Assembly (NCBI GenBank): GCA_007116195.1
Contig: SKIX01000176.1
Span: 1 to 6,650 of the forward strand
Origin: Marinospirillum sp.
Lineage (GTDB): Bacteria > Pseudomonadota > Gammaproteobacteria > Pseudomonadales > Halomonadaceae
DNA length: 6,650 nucleotides
Direction: 5' to 3'
Shown here: in pieces, positions 1 to 6,027 of the stretch
How positions within the stretch are numbered: the first letter of the stretch is position 1
Layout: each line of letters begins with the position of its first letter
The notes under the pieces: generated by a model
What the model was told of the DNA's origin: nothing
Databases searched by the model: none
The model's input: only the letters and a program-made list of their open reading frames with translations
Made by a program: the position numbers and the translations under genes

Positions 1-851
1 CGAGGTTTTTGCCCGCTGAAAGGTGCTTTGCAGCTATTGCTTATGCTGTTGTAAACAAAGAAAAGATTGGTGCGTGGATAGCTGGCTAGGTTGTCGGGTG
101 AGCCATGCATGATATTACACTCGTGGAATACCAGGGTACCCGGTTTTCCAAAAGCACCTGCCAGGCCACCGCCTTCTTTAATCAGCCAATCCAGGCTGGC
201 CAGATCTGGAGTTCCTGCCTCCTGTTTACGCAGAGACTGCTTGTAGTTGTCTTCAGGCGTGGTGCCCGCGCAGGAAAGATAATGTTTGTGAGAACCAGGA
301 ATCAAAAAGAGGGGGCCGTTGAAAGGATCGTTTTCGGTTAGCATGATCCAGCCGGTTACCGCACGCATTTGCGGCATCCCATCTTCCACATGCCAGGTTT
401 CAAAATCGGAATGCCAGGGGAAGGAGCGACCTTTCATGCCGGGTTTGACGTTAACGCGAGACTGGTGCAAATAAACGTCATCACCCAGGAGTTGGCGGGC
501 AATGTCCAGCAGGCGTGGGTCTCGCGCCACTTGTTGAATATACTTACTAAAGAAGTGGGGCTGAAAGATAGAGCGCAATTCCTGGCTATCAGGTTCAACG
601 ATCATTTCCTGTTGGCCTTGGAGTTGCTGCTTAAGTTGCTTGAGTTCGCTTTGAAGAGGTTTAACCAGGTCTTCAACTGCACCGGGCAGGATAATAAAGC
701 CCTGCTCTTCAAAGTGATCTAGCTGCTGCTGGTTAAGTGAAAAGTGTCCAGGCTGATCAGCATCACCCCAAACGACTGGGTCAACTCGTGGTAGCCAGCG
801 AGCCTCGCCGCCCGTACGGGAAGGATAAAGGTCGGTAATCTGCATATCCAT
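1..851 (-). CDS. ectD: Ectoine hydroxylase EctD, 3' end cut by window edge
   Basis: EctD is a cytoplasmic non-heme Fe(II)/2-oxoglutarate dioxygenase that converts ectoine to 5-hydroxyectoine, a compatible solute made under salt or heat stress. The frame runs open from ATG 851 to the left edge, giving 283 codons of a family usually about 300 residues long, so only the last few residues are missing. The EctD signature around WHSDFETWHVEDGMP is intact. The expected iron ligands are His147, Asp149 and His249 (in HGSPDN), and Arg260 (in YPRTN) is the expected 2-oxoglutarate contact. These assignments come from family knowledge. ATG 851 is preferred over ATG 845 because a perfect AGGAGG sits 8 nt upstream of 851 but 14 nt upstream of 845. 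The gene is divergent from tmcA, and no ectABC genes lie on its upstream side in this window; what lies beyond its 3' end is not visible. Two open frames on the opposite strand (105-341, 369-722) are shadows. Confidence 0.96.
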   Translation of the reverse strand, partial: MDMQITDLYPSRTGGEARWLPRVDPVVWGDADQPGHFSLNQQQLDHFEEQGFIILPGAVEDLVKPLQSELKQLKQQLQGQQEMIVEPDSQELRSIFQPHFFSKYIQQVARDPRLLDIARQLLGDDVYLHQSRVNVKPGMKGRSFPWHSDFETWHVEDGMPQMRAVTGWIMLTENDPFNGPLFLIPGSHKHYLSCAGTTPEDNYKQSLRKQEAGTPDLASLDWLIKEGGGLAGAFGKPGTLVFHECNIMHGSPDNLASYPRTNLFFVYNSISNSCKAPFSGQKP

Positions 852-859
852 GATGTTTT

Positions 860-865
860 CCTCCT
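860..865 (-). promoter_or_regulatory. Strong ribosome binding site of ectD
   Basis: Read on the minus strand this is AGGAGG, a full match to the anti-Shine-Dalgarno core, 8 nt before ATG 851. It decides the ectD start against the in-frame ATG two codons later and suggests efficient translation. Confidence 0.85.
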
Positions 866-895
866 AGAGTATTAAGTAGTCAGGGCTCTCCAAGT

Positions 896-919
896 GGTTA
901 AAAAATTTAAACGTTAACC
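896..919. repeat. Inverted repeat GGTTAA-N12-TTAACC in ectD/tmcA intergenic region
   Basis: Perfect 6-bp arms (896-901 and 914-919) flank a very AT-rich 12-bp centre. The element lies about 45-70 bp upstream of the ectD start, where a regulator or promoter element could sit. It could be an operator for ectD, but the arms are short and AT-rich enough to arise by chance. No regulator can be named from the sequence. Confidence 0.3.
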
Positions 920-942
920 CATGCCTGCTTCCTGATCGCAGG

Positions 943-972
943 GTTCATTTGACCTGCGCTGTTCAGGTGAAC
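943..972. promoter_or_regulatory. Tandem pair of GTTCA-NN-TGAAC-like dyads, possible operator
   Basis: Two similar 12-bp dyads occur 18 bp apart, start to start. GTTCATTTGACC (943-954) has one arm mismatch; GTTCAGGTGAAC (961-972) has perfect 5-bp arms around a 2-bp centre. A TTGACC hexamer (950-955), close to a sigma-70 -35 box in the tmcA direction, overlaps the first dyad, but I see no good -10 box at the right distance. Repetition of the same dyad suggests a dimeric regulator's site between ectD and tmcA. This is inference. Confidence 0.3.
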
Positions 973-1013
973 GAGACGGGTTAGAGGCGTTTTCGTGTTA
1001 ACTTAAGGTTCCG

Positions 1014-3281
1014 ATGCGAGTCATCGAAAAGATTAAAGGCCGTCAGAAAAGCGGCCAGATTTACTTCTACAGGATCTACTTGAGGGTTAAGGCAATCGAT
1101 TTCAAGGCCTCGAAGTTGAACAGTTTTTTATGTCAGCTAAAAGCCGCTCGACAACGGCAGCTGCTTTGGATTCAGGGTCAGGACCCCGAATTTTGTCGTG
1201 CACGAGCCAAGCAGGTTATTCAGCTAGCCGCGTGGCAGCAAGGCTGGTGGGTGGCTGCTTGTCCAGAGCGGCTGGCTGGCTTTAGTTTGCCTGAGGGGGT
1301 GAGCCTGTTGCCAGCGTCCTCCAGCCGCAAACACCTGGGCAGTGAAACCCAGGTTGTGGTTATGGATGCTTTTACGGGTTTAAGCCCGGATGCTTGGGGC
1401 GCTTTGGCTGGCACCCTGCAGGCAGGTGGGCTACTGCTGTTATTAAGCCCGGAAGACTGGGCTAACTTTGCTGATCCTGACTATCGGCGTTTAGCGCCCT
1501 GGCCTTGGCGTCCTGAGCAACTAAGTCGGCGCTTCTTAAGCCTGAGTCAGCAACAATTAAATCAGGCTGCCATTGCGGTATGGCCCGCTACAGCAACTCA
1601 GCCGCAGTGGCCGCCAGTTACAGCAGTCAAGCCAGCTGCTCTGGCGAAGAAGGGTTGGGGTGCAAAAACTCAGGATCAAGAGCAGGCGATCACTCAATTG
1701 GTTGAAGTTTGGCAAAGTCAGCGGCCTGTTCCTAGTGTGCTCACTGCTCATCGTGGTCGTGGTAAAAGTGCTGCCTTGGGTTTGGCGGCAGCTCTTTGGT
1801 TGGCGGATCAGCCTGATAAAAAACTACTGGTCACTGCGCCCAGTTTTGCTGCCAGTGAAACCCTGTTGCAGCATTTTCAGCAAAAGCTGGCGGACCTTGG
1901 ACGGACTGATTTAAACGATCAGCTTTTGCGCCTGGCACCTGACCAGCTGTTGCGTCAGCTCCCCGCTGCTGATCTTATTCTGGTTGATGAGGCTGCGGCC
2001 TTGCCTGTGCCTCTATTGCAAAAATTACTGCACCTAAGCCCTAGAATTGCTTTTGCCAGCACTCAACAGGGGTATGAAGGGAGTGGCCGAGGTTTTGCAC
2101 TCAGATTTTATAAGCATTTAACTGAGCAGACACCTGGCTGGCTCGCTTTACAATTGGATGAGCCGATACGCTGGGCCCTAGGTGACCCTTTGGAAAGCCT
2201 AACGAATCAACTGCTGCTTTTGGATGCTCAGCCACCGTCCTTTGAACGTTTGTCTGGCTCAGCCTGTCTGCCCCAAGCCTGCTGGTTAACACGTGATGCT
2301 TTGATTAAGGATCACCAGCTCTTGCGGCAAGTCTTTGGGTTGCTGGTTTGGGCGCACTACCGTACCTCGCCTGATGATTTGCGTCAGCTTTTAGATACTC
2401 CCGGAGTACGCCTGGCTGCTTTGTTAAAAGACGGTCAGCCTTTGGCCTTAGCCTGGATTCAGGAAGAAGGCGGTATGGATTCCGAGTTGGCAGAGGCCAT
2501 TTTTATGGGGCTAAGACGCCCTCAGGGTCATTTGCTCGCTCAGTCGCTAAGTTTTCATGCAGGCTACCCTGAGGCGGTGCAGCTTAAAGGCTGGCGCGTG
2601 CAGCGGATACTGACACACCCGGAAATGCAGCGTCAGGGTTGGGGGAGCCAGTTGCTGGCCTGGGTTAGGTCGCAAGCAAGGAGTCAGCCTCAGCCACCTG
2701 ACTGGCTGGGCAGCAGTTTTGGTGCAACGCCAGAATTACTGCCTTTCTGGAAGGCGGCAGGTTATCAGCCAGTGCGCCTAGGCATAACCCGTGATCAAGC
2801 CAGCGGCGAGCATACTTTACAGGTGTTGCAAGGTTTAACAGCGAACGGCAGGCTGTTGCAGCAAGAGTTGCAGTCACGCTTTATGGAAACCCTGCCTGAC
2901 CAGCTGCAAGGGCCTTTAAATTGGTTGCCAGCGGCTTTGGTGGTGGCGCTTTATCAGCAGCTTGATCAACAGCAGCAGGGGTTCAGCGTGCCGTTAACTG
3001 CAGCTGATCGTCAGGAGTTGTTCGCTTTTACTCAAGGGCATCGCCCCTGGGCTGTTAGCCTGACCGCTTTAAAAAGGTGGCTCTTGCAGCGTCTTGCTTT
3101 GCCAGCAACCTCAGCTGAACTGAGTCAGCTAGCTCTGTGGGTGAGCTTCTTGCTGCAGGGTCAAAGTCAGGAGGCGTTAATCGAGAAACTGCAGGTATCT
3201 GGCAAAAAACAGTTTAATCAATGGCTGCGACAGAGCTGTCGCCAGCTGTCACAAGTTTCTGTTGGCAAACAAAGAGAGTAG
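1014..3281 (+). CDS. tmcA: tRNA(Met) cytidine acetyltransferase TmcA
   Basis: TmcA makes N4-acetylcytidine at the wobble position (C34) of elongator tRNA-Met, using acetyl-CoA and ATP. This full frame has 755 codons; the E. coli protein has about 671. Seen in order: an N-terminal domain; a helicase-like ATPase domain with Walker A RGRGKS (about 247-252, Lys251) and Walker B VDEAAA (Asp325, Glu326); QGYEGSGRGF; AHYRTSP; then a GNAT domain with RILTHPEMQRQGWG (531-544), whose QRQGWG is the acetyl-CoA pyrophosphate loop, and SFGATPELLPFWKAAGY; then a C-terminal tRNA-binding tail. The start is uncertain. ATG 1014 has AAGG 5 nt upstream, but the first ~30 residues are basic, unlike the Gln/Leu-rich remainder, and extend beyond where the E. 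coli protein would begin. In-frame TTG 1080 (AGGA 5 nt upstream) and TTG 1116 (AAGG 8 nt upstream) would give 733 or 721 residues. No partner gene is apparent. Confidence 0.95.
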   Translation: MRVIEKIKGRQKSGQIYFYRIYLRVKAIDFKASKLNSFLCQLKAARQRQLLWIQGQDPEFCRARAKQVIQLAAWQQGWWVAACPERLAGFSLPEGVSLLPASSSRKHLGSETQVVVMDAFTGLSPDAWGALAGTLQAGGLLLLLSPEDWANFADPDYRRLAPWPWRPEQLSRRFLSLSQQQLNQAAIAVWPATATQPQWPPVTAVKPAALAKKGWGAKTQDQEQAITQLVEVWQSQRPVPSVLTAHRGRGKSAALGLAAALWLADQPDKKLLVTAPSFAASETLLQHFQQKLADLGRTDLNDQLLRLAPDQLLRQLPAADLILVDEAAALPVPLLQKLLHLSPRIAFASTQQGYEGSGRGFALRFYKHLTEQTPGWLALQLDEPIRWALGDPLESLTNQLLLLDAQPPSFERLSGSACLPQACWLTRDALIKDHQLLRQVFGLLVWAHYRTSPDDLRQLLDTPGVRLAALLKDGQPLALAWIQEEGGMDSELAEAIFMGLRRPQGHLLAQSLSFHAGYPEAVQLKGWRVQRILTHPEMQRQGWGSQLLAWVRSQARSQPQPPDWLGSSFGATPELLPFWKAAGYQPVRLGITRDQASGEHTLQVLQGLTANGRLLQQELQSRFMETLPDQLQGPLNWLPAALVVALYQQLDQQQQGFSVPLTAADRQELFAFTQGHRPWAVSLTALKRWLLQRLALPATSAELSQLALWVSFLLQGQSQEALIEKLQVSGKKQFNQWLRQSCRQLSQVSVGKQRE

Positions 3282-3361
3282 GCAGCGCCGAGCTTTTATT
3301 TTAAGATGCCTGCCTGTCTTTTTAGCCTTGCTCACGCAGAGCTTATTTTGCTGCTTTCTTT

Positions 3362-3366
3362 AGGAG
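3362..3366 (+). promoter_or_regulatory. Ribosome binding site of the barrel protein gene
   Basis: AGGAG lies 6 nt before ATG 3373. It supports this start and independent translation after the 91-nt gap that follows tmcA. Confidence 0.7.
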
Positions 3367-3372
3367 AAATTC

Positions 3373-3855
3373 ATGTCCAAGCGTTTTCTGGTTGCTAGCC
3401 TGCTCGGTTTGGTTGTTAGCTTAGGTGCAGCAACGCAGGCAACAGCGGCAACCAGCCATGCTTTTGGCTACGATGTGTTTCGTCAAATCGATCGTACTTT
3501 TGATGATGGCCAAGCCAACCTGACTTATCAGGTTTCTGTCGGTCGGCGTTCCGCTTTGGTTGCGGGCTTTGCTTTAGGTGATGACTACCAGGTTTATGAA
3601 GCGGGCTTTAAGCGCTATAACGAAAAGTATTTAAGCGGCACCTTCTTTCAGCTGGGTGCTGCCTACTGGCGTGGCGATGTTAATGACTCAGATCTGGGTG
3701 CGGATTTGCGTTTAGGCTATGAGTTGCCAGTTAACCGCTGGATGGTGCTCAGCGGCGCGGTAAGTCTGCTCTATGGTATTGATCTGCCAACCAGTCAGGC
3801 CAAGGGCGAAGATTTACATGTTCGCCCCCACCTGGGTTTTAAAGTTCATTTTTAA
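3373..3855 (+). CDS. Small secreted protein, probable outer-membrane beta-barrel, function unknown
   Basis: I do not recognise the family. The 160-residue product starts with a typical Sec signal peptide: MSKR, a hydrophobic stretch at about residues 5-20, then an A-T-A motif at 23-25 that fits signal peptidase I cleavage after 25 or 26. The mature part is about 135 residues with alternating polar and hydrophobic or aromatic residues typical of beta strands (for example SALVAGFALG, FFQLGAAYWRG, LGADLRLGYEL). It ends in GFKVHF, and a terminal Phe with alternating residues is the usual C-terminal signal of outer-membrane barrels recognised by the BAM machinery. The size would suit an eight-stranded barrel. 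The start is supported by AGGAG 6 nt upstream. It is 91 nt downstream of tmcA on the same strand, so read-through is possible. Its stop codon overlaps that of the converging thioesterase gene. A periplasmic beta-rich protein is the main alternative. Confidence 0.8.
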   Translation: MSKRFLVASLLGLVVSLGAATQATAATSHAFGYDVFRQIDRTFDDGQANLTYQVSVGRRSALVAGFALGDDYQVYEAGFKRYNEKYLSGTFFQLGAAYWRGDVNDSDLGADLRLGYELPVNRWMVLSGAVSLLYGIDLPTSQAKGEDLHVRPHLGFKVHF

Positions 3856-4256
3856 CTGGCTGCAGCTGGGCGCAAATGGGCTTCCAAGGCTTGACGCAGT
3901 TCACCTTCTAAAGGTTGAGATGCCTTCTCGGCAAAACTATAGTGAACAAGAATGGCCTGGCCTTTTGCACCCAGTACACCCCCTTGCCAAGCTTCTTGCC
4001 CTACAGTAAAAGAGCTTTTGCCAATACGGTCGATGTAGGTTCTGATTTCAACCTCTTGCCCATAAAATAGCTCGCCAACAAAGTCGACTTCAATTCTTGC
4101 TAAAATCAGTTGCCATTTCTTGGGGTCTAGGTCGGGTGTGAAAATTTTAAAAACATCATTGCGAGCCAGTTCAAACCAGATAGGCAGACGTGTATTGTTG
4201 ATATGGCCTAAAGCATCCGTGTCGGTAAACGCGGGTGTTAAAGAATAACTAAACAT
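3852..4256 (-). CDS. Acyl-CoA thioesterase, 4-hydroxybenzoyl-CoA thioesterase (4HBT) hotdog family
   Basis: A 134-residue single-domain hotdog protein, the usual length for YbgC/FadM/FcbC-type thioesterases, which hydrolyse acyl-CoA to free acid and CoA in the cytoplasm, normally as tetramers. The N-terminal motif FTDTDALGHINNTRLPIWFELAR (residues 10-32) is the family signature. Asp14, the second Asp of DTD, matches the catalytic Asp17 of Pseudomonas 4-hydroxybenzoyl-CoA thioesterase. The C-terminal LEGELRQALE resembles the end of E. coli FadM, so long-chain acyl-CoA is one possible substrate, but specificity cannot be read from the sequence. The start has AAGGAA upstream on the minus strand, with AGGA 9 nt before the ATG. 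The gene is divergent from the chemoreceptor gene and convergent with the barrel gene, so it is probably monocistronic. The reading TAA stop shares a TTAA with the opposing gene. Confidence 0.9.
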   Translation of the reverse strand: MFSYSLTPAFTDTDALGHINNTRLPIWFELARNDVFKIFTPDLDPKKWQLILARIEVDFVGELFYGQEVEIRTYIDRIGKSSFTVGQEAWQGGVLGAKGQAILVHYSFAEKASQPLEGELRQALEAHLRPAAAS

Positions 4257-4302
4257 AATTGAAGTTCCTTGTGCTTCATAGGTTTAACAAAAAGGCTACA
4301 AT

Positions 4303-4328
4303 TAAAGAATTGCCTTAAAAGCAGTTAA
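4303..4328 (+). promoter_or_regulatory. Candidate flagellar sigma-28 (FliA) promoter for the chemoreceptor gene
   Basis: TAAAG (4303-4307) is followed by GCAGTTAA (4321-4328), a 6 of 8 match to the sigma-28 -10 element GCCGATAA. The gap after TAAA is 14 bp, against the usual 15. Chemoreceptor genes are commonly sigma-28 dependent, which makes the position sensible. The imperfect -10 element and short spacing keep this tentative. The -10 element overlaps the GTTAACGTTAAC palindrome, so a bound factor there could block this promoter. Confidence 0.3.
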
Positions 4329-4335
4329 CGTTAAC
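4324..4335. promoter_or_regulatory. Perfect 12-bp palindrome GTTAACGTTAAC, possible operator
   Basis: This palindrome lies between the divergent thioesterase and chemoreceptor genes, 61 nt before the chemoreceptor start. It overlaps a second palindrome, ACGTTAACGT (4328-4337). A similar sequence, TTAAACGTTAAC (10 of 12 matches), occurs at 907-918 in the ectD/tmcA intergenic region. ACGTTAAC also occurs inside ectD (448-455), where it is explained by coding, so recurrence is weak evidence. A dimeric repressor or activator site is plausible; no regulator can be named. Confidence 0.35.
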
Positions 4336-4387
4336 GTAAGCTTCTTGGTAGAGTCAGGCAAGAATAATAACTAAGTTTTTACTGTTT

Positions 4388-4392
4388 GAGGG
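4388..4392 (+). promoter_or_regulatory. Ribosome binding site of the chemoreceptor gene
   Basis: GAGGG ends 4 nt before ATG 4397 (GAGG with 5-nt spacing). It fits the chosen start, which also places the first membrane helix right after a short basic N-terminus. Confidence 0.6.
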
Positions 4393-4396
4393 TTCT

Positions 4397-6025
4397 ATGC
4401 TCAGAAATTTTCGAATTCAGCACCGTATTTGGATGATCAACCTGCTTGCAGTTGTTGGGATGCTGGTCATTCTGCTGGTCGCTGTTAATCGTCAGTATGC
4501 GGAAATGGAAAGCCTCAAACTGCAAGAAATCCAACACCTGGTCGATGTGGCTGAAGGCATAGTGGATGACTACTACGCCAGAGTTGAGCAGGGTCAGTTC
4601 ACTAAAGAAGAAGCTCAAGCCGAAGCCTTGGATCGCGTGAGTGCGATGATTTATGGTGAATATGCAGACTATGTATGGGTGCATGATGCGGCTATGAATA
4701 TGTTGGCTCATCCTAGTCCTGCACTCAGGGGTAACAATCTGGCTCAGTTGGAAGACGTACATGGCAAACCCTTTTTCCGAATGCTTAATGAAGAAGCTTT
4801 AGAGCAGGGCGAATCGATAATGCCTTACTATTGGAATCGTCCAGGTGATGATGAGCCAGTACCCAAGCTTTCTTATGTTCGCTCCTACCCTAAGTGGGAC
4901 TGGCTGATAGCGACCGGTGTTTATGTGGATGATATTGATGACCAGTTTGTGCGCAGCTTGAAAGAACTGGGGGCCATTTCTTTCGCTATCCTGGTCTTGC
5001 TGCTAGGGCTGGGCTTAATGATTACGCGTTCTATTACCCATCCTTTAGAAAAAACTGCCGCTGCGATGGCCAATATCAGTAAAGGTGATGGTGACCTAAC
5101 CGTACGCCTGCCTGAAAAGGGTAAAGACGAAATTGCTGAGGTTGCTCACCACTTCAATAGCTTTGTAACCAAAATTCAGGAGTTGGTGGCCCAGGTAAGT
5201 AGCTCCGTAAGTGCTGTGGCTGCTGCTGCTGACCAGCTGTCTGCTGTGTCTGAGCAGGGGCATAAAACACAGCAACAGCAGACACAAGAAACAGACCAGG
5301 TGTCTACGGCGATGAATGAAATGTCAGCCAGCTTTCATGATGTCGCACAAAATGCCAGTGAGGCTGCAACAGCTGCGAATGAAATGGATGCAGCCGCCTT
5401 AGAGGGCAGCCAAAGTGCTGGTGAAGCCAGTCAGGCTATTGCAAGTCTGGCGGCTAAGGTTAAAAGCTCGACGACTGTTATTCATCAGCTGAGCGAAGAT
5501 ACCAGCAACATCAGCACCGTTTTGGATGTCATCAATGGGGTTGCCGAGCAAACCAACCTTCTGGCTTTGAATGCTGCCATTGAAGCGGCTAGAGCTGGCG
5601 AAGCGGGTCGTGGTTTTGCGGTGGTTGCCGATGAAGTTCGCTCCTTGGCGAGTCGTACCCAGGAAAGCACTCAGGAAATACACCGCATGATTACCCGCCT
5701 ACAAGAGGGTGCAGAGCAGGCGGTTGAGTCTATGGACGCAAGCTACAAAGAAACCGAAGCGACCGTTGCTGCTGCAGAAAAGGCTGGTGCTTCTTTAGAT
5801 ACGATTGCAGCGGCTGGTGAGCGCATTCGTGATATGAACCAGCAAATAGCAACAGCCGCAGAGCAGCAGGCTGCTGTTGCTGAAGAGATTAACCAGAATA
5901 TTGTGAACCTGGTTGACCTCTGTCAGGAAAGCAGTGAAGCGACAGGTCATACGCAAGCATCAAGCAGTAGCCTCTCGGCTTTGGCTGAGCAGCTACAGCG
6001 CCTAGTTGGCCAATTTAAGGTTTAG
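4397..6025 (+). CDS. Methyl-accepting chemotaxis protein with sCache_2-type periplasmic sensor
   Basis: A 542-residue inner-membrane chemoreceptor that should signal through CheW/CheA to the flagellar motor. Seen in order: a short cytoplasmic N-terminus; TM1 at about 11-30; a periplasmic single Cache domain at about 33-187, with DYVWVHD (91-97), MLAHPSP (102-108) and [20 protein letters not shown] (157-176) matching the sCache_2 pattern; TM2 at about 190-210; HAMP at about 208-262; then a long coiled-coil signalling domain. Its hairpin tip, [19 protein letters not shown] (384-402), is followed by [15 protein letters not shown]. The signalling length after HAMP (about 280 residues) fits the 40-heptad class. 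Known sCache_2 receptors often bind small carboxylates such as pyruvate or propionate; the ligand here is unknown. The C-terminus (GQFKV) lacks the NWETF-type CheR tether. The PatB/MalY gene follows after 2 nt, so the two are probably co-transcribed. Confidence 0.96.
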   Translation: MLRNFRIQHRIWMINLLAVVGMLVILLVAVNRQYAEMESLKLQEIQHLVDVAEGIVDDYYARVEQGQFTKEEAQAEALDRVSAMIYGEYADYVWVHDAAMNMLAHPSPALRGNNLAQLEDVHGKPFFRMLNEEALEQGESIMPYYWNRPGDDEPVPKLSYVRSYPKWDWLIATGVYVDDIDDQFVRSLKELGAISFAILVLLLGLGLMITRSITHPLEKTAAAMANISKGDGDLTVRLPEKGKDEIAEVAHHFNSFVTKIQELVAQVSSSVSAVAAAADQLSAVSEQGHKTQQQQTQETDQVSTAMNEMSASFHDVAQNASEAATAANEMDAAALEGSQSAGEASQAIASLAAKVKSSTTVIHQLSEDTSNISTVLDVINGVAEQTNLLALNAAIEAARAGEAGRGFAVVADEVRSLASRTQESTQEIHRMITRLQEGAEQAVESMDASYKETEATVAAAEKAGASLDTIAAAGERIRDMNQQIATAAEQQAAVAEEINQNIVNLVDLCQESSEATGHTQASSSSLSALAEQLQRLVGQFKV

Positions 6026-6027
6026 CT

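Noticed and set aside
105..722. Plus-strand open frames at 105-341 and 369-722
   Set aside because: They lie antisense to ectD, whose minus-strand frame carries all family motifs. Their own products look like no known protein and lack good ribosome binding sites.
871..901. Sigma-70 promoter for ectD (TTAACC with CTTAAT on the minus strand)
   Set aside because: The boxes match only 4 of 6 each, the spacing is 19 bp, and the start would fall at the ribosome binding site, leaving almost no leader.
950..978. Sigma-70 promoter for tmcA starting from TTGACC
   Set aside because: The -35 box is good, but the sequence 17-18 bp downstream (CGAGAC/GAGACG) does not resemble a -10 box.
3282..3372. Possible intrinsic terminator after tmcA
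   Set aside because: The only hairpins are a 3-bp GGC/GCC stem and an AAGA/TCTT stem with wobble pairs at about 3303-3320. Both are too weak despite nearby T runs.
4379..4762. Minus-strand 127-codon open frame
   Set aside because: It is antisense to the chemoreceptor N-terminus and Cache domain, which are clearly coding. The product shows no recognisable features.
5485..5683. Minus-strand open frames inside the chemoreceptor signalling domain
   Set aside because: They are shadows of the highly conserved, Ala-rich coiled-coil region read in the opposite direction.
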